Source of the DNA: Bacteroidota bacterium
GTDB taxonomy: Bacteria > Bacteroidota > Bacteroidia > Chitinophagales > Chitinophagaceae
Assembly: GCA_018268055.1 (NCBI GenBank)
Contig: JAFDXF010000089.1
Coordinates: 166,748 to 230,747, forward strand
Reading direction: 5' to 3'
DNA: 64,000 bases
Shown here: positions 52,908-61,201 of the stretch, one piece after another
How the letters are laid out: every line of letters starts with the position of its first letter
Numbering within the stretch: the stretch's first letter is position 1
The notes under the pieces: model-generated
Seen by the model: the letters and a program-made list of their open reading frames with translations, nothing else
Told to the model about the DNA's origin: nothing
Databases searched by the model: none
Made by a program: the position numbers and the translations under genes

Positions 52908-53657
52908 ATGGCAAATATTAACGACGAATTTTTTGATGGCGCTTATAAAGATTTGTGGAAGGCTTTTATCCCCGAAGATTTGACAAAAAAGGAAGCCGAG
53001 TTTATGCTTTCTTATTTTCATCTAAACAAAGAAAGTAAAGTATTGGATATGATGTGCGGCTACGGACGTCATGCTATTGCTTTGGCAAGAAATGGAGTAC
53101 ACGTTACAGCCGTTGATAATCTTGAAGCTTATATTTCCGAATTAAAAGAAACAGTAATTACCCAAAATCTACCGGTAAAACCAATACTACAAAAGGCATT
53201 AGATTTTGAAACGGATGAAAAATTTGATTTAATCATTTGCATGGGCAATAGTTTTAATTTTTTCAGTCCCGAAGAAGCTTCCAAGTTATTATCAGTCATT
53301 AGTCAATCATTAAAGCCCACAGGATTTTTTTTAATCAATAGCTGGTCTATTGCCGAAATAGCATTAAAAACTTTCAGAGAAAATAGCTGGTCAACCTTAG
53401 ATGAGAAAAAATTTTTAGTAAGCAGCAAAATGTTTTTTTCTCCTACACGAATTGAAACCGAAAGCATCATCATATCGCCAGATGGATCTTCGGAAGAAAA
53501 AACCGGAATTGATTATATCTATTCTTTAAATGAAATGGAGTACATGCTGCAAAATGTTGGATTGAGTATGCAACAGGCATATAGCATTCCCGGAAAAAAA
53601 CCATTTTCATTTGGAGATCCAAGGGTTTATATCATTGCACAGAAGAGTGAATCCTAA
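52908..53657 (+). CDS. Class I SAM-dependent methyltransferase
   Basis: A 249-aa protein with a Rossmann-type methyltransferase fold: motif I VLDMMCGYGRHAIALARNG near residue 45, an acidic residue in VTAVDNLEAYI, and motif IV-like LIICMGNSFNFFSPEE. The substrate cannot be read. The sequence is typical of the large Methyltransf_25-like group. ATG 52908 is chosen over TTG 52899. The gene is close to the upstream regulator and may share its promoter. Confidence 0.85.
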   Translation: MANINDEFFDGAYKDLWKAFIPEDLTKKEAEFMLSYFHLNKESKVLDMMCGYGRHAIALARNGVHVTAVDNLEAYISELKETVITQNLPVKPILQKALDFETDEKFDLIICMGNSFNFFSPEEASKLLSVISQSLKPTGFFLINSWSIAEIALKTFRENSWSTLDEKKFLVSSKMFFSPTRIETESIIISPDGSSEEKTGIDYIYSLNEMEYMLQNVGLSMQQAYSIPGKKPFSFGDPRVYIIAQKSES

Positions 53658-54215
53658 TTTTTACTGTTATCATTATCGAAAAACAAACCCCGGCGTTATG
53701 AAGACCGGGGCGTTACGTTACTGTTATGAATGAAAAAATTTAATATAGATACTCTATTTATTTAAGTTTAATTTAAAAGGTTCAATGGTTATCAGTTTCT
53801 GATTCATTAAAATGGATATTGACTTTTAAAAACGGTTTAAAATTTGAAAGCTGATTGCCAGTTGAAATGTTCCCGATAAAAACGGGGTTGATTTTTCAAT
53901 GGATTGGAAATATTTTACTGGACGGTTAGGGACATTGGATGAGTAAAACATTTCATCTGTGTCAATCAACTTTCTGAAACAAAAATAGATACGTGTAGTT
54001 ATTAAAACAATAGGACAACTGCCCGATTTAGACACTTAGGATTTTACGTATGAAAACGTATTAATGCCAACATAAAATCGGAAAGATACTTAGCGATATT
54101 TGGTAATTTCTGCAATTTTAAAAAGGGGTAGTAGTACCATAGTATTTGTTACAGAAATTTCCCATCTTGCACTCAGAAAAATTTCGTTTCTTTTTAACAA
54201 TTAAATATCCAAAAC
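53658..54215. other. Intergenic region before the 54216 regulator, with a GC-rich hairpin
   Basis: 558 bp without a credible gene. CCCCGG at 53688-53693 pairs with CCGGGG at 53705-53710 (loop of eleven bases), the most GC-rich element in the region. No T run follows, so it may be a weak terminator or RNA stabiliser for the methyltransferase transcript. The flanks share a short direct repeat (TTACTGTTAT at about 53661 and 53717). The rest is AT-rich and unassigned. Confidence 0.5.
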
Positions 54216-54890
54216 ATGAAAGGCCTTGAATCAAATCAAATTATTAAAGTGGCGATCGCAGATGATCACACACTCTTTCGCACAGGTGTAAAAACATCTC
54301 TTTCTTTACGCAAAGACATTCAAATGGTAGCAGAAGCTGAAAATGGAATGCAATTAATGAATCTATTGCGCCATATACAGCCTGATGTAATATTATTGGA
54401 TATTCAAATGCCTATTATGGATGGTCTTACTGCTTTGCCGGAAATAAAGAAGTTGTATCCTGATGTGAAAGTAATTATGCTTTCATTTTTAAATGATCAT
54501 TCCGTTATTTCCAAGATGATGGAGCTTGGTGCAAATTCTTATATTACTAAAGAATCCGGAGCGGAAATGATTTACGAAGCGATTAAAGGTGTATATAATA
54601 ATGACTTCTATTTTAATGATTTGACTAATAAAGCATTATTAAGCGGCCTTAGAACAAAGCGTATTACAGATGCCGGTATGCCGCAAGATGTGCAACTCAA
54701 TGAAAAAGAAATTACTATTCTCAAGTTGATGTGCGAAGAGAAAAGTACTAAAGAAATTGCGGATATGGTTGATCTCAGCCCACGTACAGTAGAAGCAATC
54801 CGTGATAAATTAAAAACAAAAACGGGTACAAAATCTATGGCAGGATTGGTTTTGTACGCAGTTAAAGCCGGTATCGTAGATCAGGCATAA
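54216..54890 (+). CDS. Orphan NarL/FixJ-family response regulator
   Basis: A 224-aa regulator: receiver VAIADDHTLFR (Asp16-Asp17), phosphoacceptor Asp62 in LLDIQMP, Ser in MLSFLND and Lys in YITKES. The LuxR-type output domain includes LNEKEITILKLMCEEKSTKEIA and SPRTVEAIRDKLKTK. It has no adjacent kinase and is the closest companion of the 52207 regulator. A long 5' non-coding region and a downstream terminator make it a single-gene unit. Confidence 0.9.
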   Translation: MKGLESNQIIKVAIADDHTLFRTGVKTSLSLRKDIQMVAEAENGMQLMNLLRHIQPDVILLDIQMPIMDGLTALPEIKKLYPDVKVIMLSFLNDHSVISKMMELGANSYITKESGAEMIYEAIKGVYNNDFYFNDLTNKALLSGLRTKRITDAGMPQDVQLNEKEITILKLMCEEKSTKEIADMVDLSPRTVEAIRDKLKTKTGTKSMAGLVLYAVKAGIVDQA

Positions 54891-54925
54891 TTCAATTATC
54901 TTTTTACAAAATAGATTGAATAGTT

Positions 54926-54956
54926 TAAAAGCCTTCCTTCGGGATGGCTTTTTTAT
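54926..54956 (+). terminator. Terminator after the response regulator
   Basis: AAAAGCCTTCC pairs with GGATGGCTTTT (one mismatch/wobble) over a TTCG tetraloop, a particularly stable loop, followed by TTTTATTTTA. It isolates the regulator from the aminotransferase gene 15 bp beyond. Confidence 0.85.
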
Positions 54957-54970
54957 TTTAATTTGGCAGC

Positions 54971-55795
54971 ATGAATATGATATGCTTCAATGGCAAATTT
55001 TTGCAAACCGGTTCGCCGATCTTACAAGTAGATAATCGCGGTTATCGGTACGGAGATGGAATATTTGAGACAATGAAGGTTTGTGATGGGCAGGCACTGT
55101 TATCAGAATTGCATTTTGAACGAATGAGAAATGCATTTTATGTTTTGCAATATCAATTACCCTCTTTTTTCACTAATGAAAAACTTACAGAAGAAATATT
55201 GCAACTATGCAAAAACAATAATTGCATTGAATCAGCAAGGGTAAGGTTGTCATTCTTTCGTGGAAACGGCGGCTTGTTTGAAGGAGGAAATGATATTGAA
55301 TATATCATTGAATGTTGGCCATTGCCTGTAAAAGAATATACATTAAACGAAATCGGCTTGGTTGTAGATTTTTTTCGAAATGGGAAAAAAAGCTGTGATA
55401 TTTTTTCCAATCTTAAATCGGGCAACCATTTGATATATGCTATGGCAGCGCATGATGCAAAAAAAAACCATTTAGATGATTGCTTGGTGCAAAATGTTAA
55501 TGATAGAATAATTGACACTGCAATAGCCAATATTTTTTTAATAAAGAACGGACAAGTTTTTACACCTCCTTTATCAGAGGGCTGCATCGCAGGCGTTATG
55601 CGAAAATATATTTTACAAAAAGCAGAAATTGCAAGTTTGAAAATTTTGGAAGTGCCTATTTCTGTTGAAGACATTCTATTTGCAGATGAATTATTCATTA
55701 CAAATGCAATCAAAGGAATTAACTGGATAAGCCAATGTGGAGAAGCCAAGTATGGCAATACAATGATTAAAAAGATATTCACTCAGATGATTTAG
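54971..55795 (+). CDS. Class IV aminotransferase (aminodeoxychorismate lyase-like)
   Basis: A PLP enzyme of 274 aa of fold type IV, the group containing branched-chain aminotransferases, D-amino-acid aminotransferases and 4-amino-4-deoxychorismate lyase (PabC). The N-terminal VDNRGYRYGDGIFETMKV and the Lys-bearing SNLKSGNHLIYAMA are diagnostic, with VNDRIIDTAIANIFLIKNG for cofactor binding. The lack of a classical long BCAT N-domain favours a PabC-type lyase in folate synthesis, but this is not certain. A DCC protein gene follows. Confidence 0.82.
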   Translation: MNMICFNGKFLQTGSPILQVDNRGYRYGDGIFETMKVCDGQALLSELHFERMRNAFYVLQYQLPSFFTNEKLTEEILQLCKNNNCIESARVRLSFFRGNGGLFEGGNDIEYIIECWPLPVKEYTLNEIGLVVDFFRNGKKSCDIFSNLKSGNHLIYAMAAHDAKKNHLDDCLVQNVNDRIIDTAIANIFLIKNGQVFTPPLSEGCIAGVMRKYILQKAEIASLKILEVPISVEDILFADELFITNAIKGINWISQCGEAKYGNTMIKKIFTQMI

Positions 55796-55800
55796 ATTTG
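55793..55800 (+). promoter_or_regulatory. -7 element upstream of the DCC protein gene
   Basis: TAGATTTG matches TAnnTTTG exactly and overlaps the last bases of the aminotransferase gene. Transcription would begin near 55805, before an open frame with no ATG. This bears on the start codon of the DCC gene. Confidence 0.5.
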
Positions 55801-55851
55801 CAATAAACAAAATATATTTTTTCAATTATAAGCAACCAAAACCCGATATTA

Positions 55852-56229
55852 TTGTTTGACGGAGTTTGCAATTTTTGCAATCGCATGGTAAAATTTGCCA
55901 TTCGCAATGATAAAAGAGCAAAAATTCGATTTGCGCCACTACAATCCAACTCCGGACAAGCGCTGAAAGAACAATACAATGTTTCTCCTAATGCTGATAC
56001 TATTATCTTTATTGAAAACGGTAAAGCCTACACTTATGCACGTGCTGCTATTCGTGTATGTAGGTACTTGGATTGGCCGGTTAAAATACTTTATGCTTTT
56101 ATCATCATCCCCCGATTTATAAGTCAGCCATTGTATAAGTGGTTTGCAAAACATCGACATAAATGGTTTGGCAAAAGTGATAATTGTATGATGCCCACTC
56201 CCGATGTAAGAAGTAGGTTTTTGGAATAA
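55852..56229 (+). CDS. DCC-family thiol-disulfide oxidoreductase (DUF393)
   Basis: A small thioredoxin-like protein with the DGVCNFCN motif that names the DCC family, then FRFAPLQS-type features (IRFAPLQSNSGQALKEQY) and a basic C-terminus. TTG 55852 is the first canonical start, giving 125 aa, but it would delete the first beta-strand: the open frame continues upstream to 55807 and encodes residues that match the usual N-terminus (NPILLFDGVCN). An ATT at 55825 or another rare start is therefore likely. The function of the family is not known precisely. Confidence 0.8.
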   Translation: MFDGVCNFCNRMVKFAIRNDKRAKIRFAPLQSNSGQALKEQYNVSPNADTIIFIENGKAYTYARAAIRVCRYLDWPVKILYAFIIIPRFISQPLYKWFAKHRHKWFGKSDNCMMPTPDVRSRFLE

Positions 56230-56262
56230 TGATAGAGATGAATTATTCTACTTTCCAATTAC

Positions 56263-56877
56263 TTATTTGTTATAAAAACTTGGTAACGAAATTTTAAATC
56301 TGAAAGCTAAAATCCGTATAGCAGATGTAGCCAGTATTGAAAGTATAGTTGCAGTATCACTATTGACGTTCATTTCGCGAAGCAAAAAATAAAACAAACC
56401 TCCTGCAATGCAAGCTAAAGCGTAAATTTCTTTCCGGAATAAGAGTGGTATATTATTCAACAGCACATCACGTACCACTCCACCAAAGCATCCGGTGATG
56501 GTGCCTAAAGCAATGCAAATGCCTGTACTGAACTGTTTCTGTAATCCTAATTTAATACCAACTATTGTAAATAACCCTAAGCCTAATGCATCAAATATAA
56601 AAAGAGTAGTAGTTAAGTGTTTTAGGTAACGGCCAAAAAACATAGTAACAACAGCAGAAGAAAAAATGACAATAGTGGCAGTGGGATTTGTAAGCCAGCC
56701 TACCGGCAGATTGCCTATCAACATATCTCGTAATGTACCACCGCCGATTGCCGTGACAAAAGATAAAACCAAAACTCCAAAGGGATCTAGTTTTTTTTCC
56801 ATTGCTAGAAATGCACCGGATACGGCAAATGCAATAGTGCCAAGAATGTCAATAATATATAGAAATTGAGATGGCAT
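56263..56877 (-). CDS. TRIC/YadS-family cation channel-like membrane protein
   Basis: A 204-aa protein with about six transmembrane helices arranged as two glycine-rich repeats, each with a GG-T/G-x-R-D motif (GGGTLRDMLIGN and GGVVRDVLLNN). This is the YadS/YicG (UPF0126) family, whose structures resemble trimeric intracellular cation (TRIC) channels and which may carry glycine or potassium. Start ATG 56877 is 16 bp after the dehydrogenase gene stop, so they could be co-transcribed. Physiological role unknown. Confidence 0.87.
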   Translation of the reverse strand: MPSQFLYIIDILGTIAFAVSGAFLAMEKKLDPFGVLVLSFVTAIGGGTLRDMLIGNLPVGWLTNPTATIVIFSSAVVTMFFGRYLKHLTTTLFIFDALGLGLFTIVGIKLGLQKQFSTGICIALGTITGCFGGVVRDVLLNNIPLLFRKEIYALACIAGGLFYFLLREMNVNSDTATILSILATSAIRILAFRFKISLPSFYNK

Positions 56878-56892
56878 ATCAGACAGCGTTTT

Positions 56893-59286
56893 TTATTCTG
56901 CCATCATTTGCACAATTACTGCTTCTATTTCCTCTGCATTCGGCTTACTAAAATAATCACCATCACTGCCAAATGCAGGACGATGTGCTTTTGCAGTAAT
57001 CGTTTTTGGTGCAACATCTAAATAACGATAGCCGCCTTGTTCTTCCATTACTTTATTAAACATATAAGCTGCAGCACCACCCGGCACATCTTCATCCACA
57101 AAAACAATTCTGTTTGTCTTTTTAAGTGATGTTAAAATTGTATGATGGATATCAAAAGGTAACAATGTTTGTACATCTACGATTTCACAGCTGATGCCCT
57201 TTACTTCAAGTGCATTTACTGCATCTTGAATAATGCGTAATGTAGATCCATAGGAAACGATCGTAATATCTGTACCTTCTTTTAGTATATCCGGTACTCC
57301 AAGCGGTACTGTAAACTCAATAAGATTATTCGGCATTTTTTCTTTCAGACGGTAGCCATTCAAACATTCTATAACTATTCCCGGGTCATTACTTTGCAAA
57401 AGTGTGTTATACATACCTGCAGCCTGTGTCATATTCCTCGGCACACACACATACATCCCACGGAGTGCATTAATGACAACACCCATCGGCGAACCACTAT
57501 GCCAGATACCCTCCAACCTATGACCACGAGTACGAACAATAAGCGGACAACTTTGTATGCCTGCAGTGCGATAATGTAATGTGGCCACATCGTCACTCAA
57601 AGGCTGCAGACCAAAAAGTAAATAATCCAAATATTGAATTTCGGCAATAGGTCGAAGGCCTCGCATTGCCAAGCCAATTCCTTGCCCCATAATGGTTAAT
57701 TCTCGAATACCTGTATCAAATATTCTTTGATCGCCATATTTCTGTTGCAAGCCGCTGAAGCCTTGATTCACGTCGCCGATATATCCGAGGTCTTCACCAA
57801 ATGCAACGACTTTTGGATTAGCTGCAAATGTTTCATCAAAATATTTATTGATAACTTCAAAGCCATTTACCATCGAAGCATCATCATTGTAAGAAGCTTT
57901 TACTTCATTTACTTTTAAAGCACTTCTTTGTCCTTCATTATATAAATAAGAGTCGTAGAGTTTCTTGCCGTCTTGTTGTAATTCATTATTAAAATCCTTA
58001 ATCCAAAACGACTCATCAGAATTTCCTGCTATTGTGATAACCTTATTAAGTACTTTGATAATATCTCTTCTTAATGGTTCTCGATTTGCAGTAAGATCGG
58101 TAGAAAGCTGTTTTAATTCAGAAGCTTTGGCAGGTAGTTTAACTGCCAAATCGTTTATCAAGTCATTGGCTCGTGTTACCAGATTCTTATAAGGTAAAAT
58201 AAACTGCTCCCATGCTTTTGTCTTTCCTTCTTTTACTTTTTCTTTTGCATCATCTGCTATATTATTCAATTCTTCTTCAGTAGCCAAAGCATTTTCAATA
58301 ATCCATTCTTTCATTTTCTTAATTCCATCCCATTCTTTTTCCCATTCTAAGCGTTCAGGCGTTTTATAGCGTTCATGACTGCCTGAAGTAGAATGTCCCT
58401 GAGGCTGCGTAATTTCTTCAACATGAAAAAGTACCGGCGTGTGCGTCTCTCTTGCAATACGTACACCTTCCTCAAATACTTCACACATTCCAGCATAATC
58501 CCATCCTTTCACTTTGTATATGTTAATGCCGTTGGTTTCATTATCTTTTTGTAAACCTTTTAATGCTTCAGAAACTGAGCCTTTGGTAGTTTGATATTTT
58601 TTAGGAACAGAAATACCATAGCCATCATCCCAAACGAAAACAGCTAATGGCACTTGCAAAACACCTGCTGCATTAATTGTCTCCCAGAAATGCCCTTCGC
58701 TTGTAGAAGCATCGCCAATGGTAGTAAAGCATACTTCATTACCACTATTTGATAGATTTTTAAATGTGTGCAACTGTTCTACATTTCTAAATACCTTGGA
58801 TGCAAAAGCAAGCCCAAGTCCTCTGGGCATTTGTCCTGCTGTAGGTGCTATATCGCTGGAAATATTTTTTGTTTCAGTTAGGTTTAGCCATTCTCCTTCC
58901 TCATTGACCATTTTTGTTGCAAAATGGCAATTCATTTGCCTGCCTGAGCTAAAAGGCTCTCGTTGATTGTCAGGGTCGGCATATAATTGAGCAAATAAAT
59001 TTTCAACAGTAGCTAATTCCGATGCAAGCATAAAGGTTTGATCGCGATAATATCCGCTACGAAAATCACCGGGTTGAAATACTTTAGCCATTGCTATTTG
59101 GGCTATTTCTTTTCCATCACCAAAAATGCCAAACTTGGCTTTACCCCCTAAAACTTCTTTACGGCCCAAAAGACTGGCTTCTCTACTGATACATGCCGTC
59201 TGAAAGTCTTTAAGCACTTCAGTACGAAAGTTGTCAAATGACAATTTAGCTGAATCAAATTCTATTGATGGATTTACATTTGGCAT
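56893..59286 (-). CDS. Fused 2-oxoacid dehydrogenase E1 component (alpha and beta)
   Basis: A 797-aa thiamine-diphosphate enzyme in which the alpha (N-terminal) and beta (C-terminal) E1 subunits of a pyruvate or branched-chain 2-oxoacid dehydrogenase are one chain. The alpha half carries the ThDP site TIGDASTSEGHFWE; the beta half begins near NGFEVINKYFDETF with FGEDLGYIGDVNQGF and ends with the transketolase C-terminal domain (IVDVQTLLPFD). ATG 59286 is chosen over 59373 because it fits the family and a promoter lies just before it. E2 and E3 genes are not in view; the substrate is probably a branched-chain 2-oxoacid or pyruvate. Confidence 0.9.
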   Translation of the reverse strand: MPNVNPSIEFDSAKLSFDNFRTEVLKDFQTACISREASLLGRKEVLGGKAKFGIFGDGKEIAQIAMAKVFQPGDFRSGYYRDQTFMLASELATVENLFAQLYADPDNQREPFSSGRQMNCHFATKMVNEEGEWLNLTETKNISSDIAPTAGQMPRGLGLAFASKVFRNVEQLHTFKNLSNSGNEVCFTTIGDASTSEGHFWETINAAGVLQVPLAVFVWDDGYGISVPKKYQTTKGSVSEALKGLQKDNETNGINIYKVKGWDYAGMCEVFEEGVRIARETHTPVLFHVEEITQPQGHSTSGSHERYKTPERLEWEKEWDGIKKMKEWIIENALATEEELNNIADDAKEKVKEGKTKAWEQFILPYKNLVTRANDLINDLAVKLPAKASELKQLSTDLTANREPLRRDIIKVLNKVITIAGNSDESFWIKDFNNELQQDGKKLYDSYLYNEGQRSALKVNEVKASYNDDASMVNGFEVINKYFDETFAANPKVVAFGEDLGYIGDVNQGFSGLQQKYGDQRIFDTGIRELTIMGQGIGLAMRGLRPIAEIQYLDYLLFGLQPLSDDVATLHYRTAGIQSCPLIVRTRGHRLEGIWHSGSPMGVVINALRGMYVCVPRNMTQAAGMYNTLLQSNDPGIVIECLNGYRLKEKMPNNLIEFTVPLGVPDILKEGTDITIVSYGSTLRIIQDAVNALEVKGISCEIVDVQTLLPFDIHHTILTSLKKTNRIVFVDEDVPGGAAAYMFNKVMEEQGGYRYLDVAPKTITAKAHRPAFGSDGDYFSKPNAEEIEAVIVQMMAE

Positions 59287-59290
59287 ACCG

Positions 59291-59298
59291 CAAAAATA
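59291..59298 (-). promoter_or_regulatory. -7 element of the fused E1 gene
   Basis: On the minus strand TATTTTTG is an exact TAnnTTTG match only 4 bases upstream of ATG 59286. Transcription would start at or next to the start codon, making the mRNA essentially leaderless. A TTG 15 bp upstream is at shorter than usual spacing. Confidence 0.55.
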
Positions 59299-59381
59299 AG
59301 CATAATAGAAGCCCAAAATAACCAATTGTAAAATACCTGTGAAATGCTGCAACCATACTATGTACAATTGCATCTTTTCAC

Positions 59382-59389
59382 TACTTTTG
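59382..59389 (+). promoter_or_regulatory. -7 element of the DUF1573 pair
   Basis: TACTTTTG matches TAnnTTTG exactly, 19 bases before the ATG at 59409. The divergent E1 promoter is about 85 bp away. A clear -33 is not visible at the expected distance. Confidence 0.5.
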
Positions 59390-59408
59390 AGGAATCTGTC
59401 ATTTTAAT

Positions 59409-59879
59409 ATGAGAAAAATAGCACTTTTAATTTTTATACTTTTTGCGGTTACTACTACTAATGCACAGTCCGATGTTCATAAACAGAATGCGGGTAGTGT
59501 ATCTGCACCAATTACCGACGTATTAAAATTAAAAGAACCGGAATTTGATTTTGGTAAAATTCCACAGGGTAAACCCGTTTATCATAATTTTGAAATTGTG
59601 AATATAGGAAAAACAGCATTAGCGTTAGATAATGTACAGGCGAGTTGCGGTTGTACTACGCCCGAATGGAACAAAGAGCCAATAGCTCCCGGAGCAACAG
59701 CAACTATCAAAGTTGGCTATAATGCTGCAGTAGAAAATGTATTTGAAAAATACATAACAATAACATATAATGGAAATCAAACTAAACAGTTAATTATAAA
59801 GGGGAACGTTTGGAAAGCACCGGCAGGTTCGGCTCCGGCGAATGCCTCAATTGATTTATTAAAAAAACAAACCTTTTAA
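59409..59879 (+). CDS. DUF1573 domain secreted protein
   Basis: A 156-aa exported protein with signal peptide (residues 1-19, ending TTNAQ) and one DUF1573 immunoglobulin-like domain, recognised by EFDFGKIPQGKPVYHNFEIVN and the Cys motif SCGCTTPEW. These motifs are very common in Bacteroidota and are thought to be structural; no function is established. The next gene encodes a paralogue 20 bp downstream. Confidence 0.88.
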   Translation: MRKIALLIFILFAVTTTNAQSDVHKQNAGSVSAPITDVLKLKEPEFDFGKIPQGKPVYHNFEIVNIGKTALALDNVQASCGCTTPEWNKEPIAPGATATIKVGYNAAVENVFEKYITITYNGNQTKQLIIKGNVWKAPAGSAPANASIDLLKKQTF

Positions 59880-59899
59880 AAAATTAAAAACAAAAACAA

Positions 59900-60430
59900 A
59901 TGAAAAAGTTCGCATTATTAGCCACTGCATTTATTTTCACAATTGCCGTAAATGCTCAATCTAAAGTAGATAGCATGATGAAAGTAAATGTTGAAACACA
60001 CGATTTTGGAAAAATCAAACAAGGTATCCCCGTTTCTTACGATTTTGAAATTAAAAACATTTCAAATGCACCAATTGTAGTTGAAAATGCATGGGGAAGT
60101 TGCGGTTGCACAGTTCCAGAAAAACCATCAGCTCCGATTGAACCAGGTAAATCTGCAAAATTAAAAGTTACCTACAACTCGGCTGCAGTAGCACCTATCA
60201 ATAAAGACGTTTATATTCAAATAGCTGGTGCACCACAGCCGAAAACAGTACACATTACTGGTGAAGTTTTAACCGTAGATGCATATAATGAGTATGTAAA
60301 AAATGGTGGTAAAGTAATAACAAAGCAAGTAACTGAAGTAACTCCTGCGGAGGTAGTAACACCTGCAAAAACGGAAACTAAAGGAGCTAAGCCAACATTA
60401 TCTACTTCTAAGCCAGGTAATAAGCAATAA
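59900..60430 (+). CDS. DUF1573 domain secreted protein, second copy
   Basis: A 176-aa paralogue of the preceding protein: signal peptide (ending AVNAQ), DFGKIKQGIPVSYDFEIKN, SCGCTVPEKPSAPIEPGKSAKL and a Thr/Pro/Lys-rich C-terminal tail (EVTPAEVVTPAKTETKG) absent from the first copy. The pair shares a promoter region and a terminator, so it is a tandem duplication expressed together. The lack of a lipobox suggests release to the periplasm or medium. Confidence 0.88.
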   Translation: MKKFALLATAFIFTIAVNAQSKVDSMMKVNVETHDFGKIKQGIPVSYDFEIKNISNAPIVVENAWGSCGCTVPEKPSAPIEPGKSAKLKVTYNSAAVAPINKDVYIQIAGAPQPKTVHITGEVLTVDAYNEYVKNGGKVITKQVTEVTPAEVVTPAKTETKGAKPTLSTSKPGNKQ

Positions 60431-60452
60431 TCTTTTAGTTATAATTTTTTAG

Positions 60453-60478
60453 AAAACTGCCTCTAAAGGGCAGTTTTT
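60453..60478 (+). terminator. Terminator after the DUF1573 pair
   Basis: AAAACTGCC pairs with GGCAGTTTT around a CTCTAAAG loop region, followed by a short T run. The 120 bp between it and the next gene contain no other feature. Confidence 0.8.
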
Positions 60479-60598
60479 GTTTTTATAGATCAATTACAAG
60501 TTCAACATGTATTTATTGACTTCGATATTTTTGGGACAACAGTGTAATCAAATTTGTTATTACTAAATATTTGGAAATACAATTTGTAAATTGCACCA

Positions 60599-61087
60599 AT
60601 GTCAAAAGATTTACTTTCTAATTGGGAGAAAAAAACTGTTGAAAGACAAAAGCTATATAAACAATATTTGCAAAGAGCAAAGAAGAATAATGTTTTACGC
60701 CAGTTACCTGAATTGCATGAAGAGGCTTTCTCAAAAATTGATTGTTTGCAATGTGCTAATTGTTGCAAAAACTATTCGCCAAGGTTTAAAACGCCCGATA
60801 TAAAACGTATCAGTAAGCATTTAAAAATGAAAGAAGGCGAGTTTGTTGAAACTTATCTATGGGAGGATGAAGATGGAGATTTTGTTTTGAAAACATTGCC
60901 CTGCCCATTTCTGGGACATGATAATTGTTGCACCATTTATGAAGAACGTCCTTCGGATTGCCGTAGATTCCCTTACACTGATGAGGACGTAATGATTCGC
61001 CGTCAGTCGTTAACATTAAAAAATTCCACCTTTTGCCCAATTACATATTATGTTTTGGAAAAATTATTGGAAAATGAGAAAAGGTAA
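60599..61087 (+). CDS. YkgJ-family cysteine cluster protein
   Basis: A 162-aa cytoplasmic protein with the Cys pattern of the YkgJ/UPF0153 family: CLQCANCCKN, CPFLGHDNCC, then RPSDCRRFPY and a late TFCPITYY. These Cys are thought to bind a metal or an iron-sulfur centre. A charged alpha-helical N-terminus of ~45 residues precedes them. The molecular function is unknown. It is a single-gene unit. Confidence 0.87.
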   Translation: MSKDLLSNWEKKTVERQKLYKQYLQRAKKNNVLRQLPELHEEAFSKIDCLQCANCCKNYSPRFKTPDIKRISKHLKMKEGEFVETYLWEDEDGDFVLKTLPCPFLGHDNCCTIYEERPSDCRRFPYTDEDVMIRRQSLTLKNSTFCPITYYVLEKLLENEKR

Positions 61088-61173
61088 AATGTACATAGTT
61101 CATTCTTATTTGAGTATAATATGTATGAAAATATTTCATTAAAGTTAGAGAACATTGTATGCTTTAATTGAGG

Positions 61174-61181
61174 TATTTTTG
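61174..61181 (+). promoter_or_regulatory. -7 element of the DUF4476 gene
   Basis: TATTTTTG matches TAnnTTTG exactly, with a TTG 16 bp upstream (61155-61157). The start codon at 61202 is 20 bases downstream. Confidence 0.55.
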
Positions 61182-61201
61182 TAATGCTTCAAAATTAGAA
61201 G

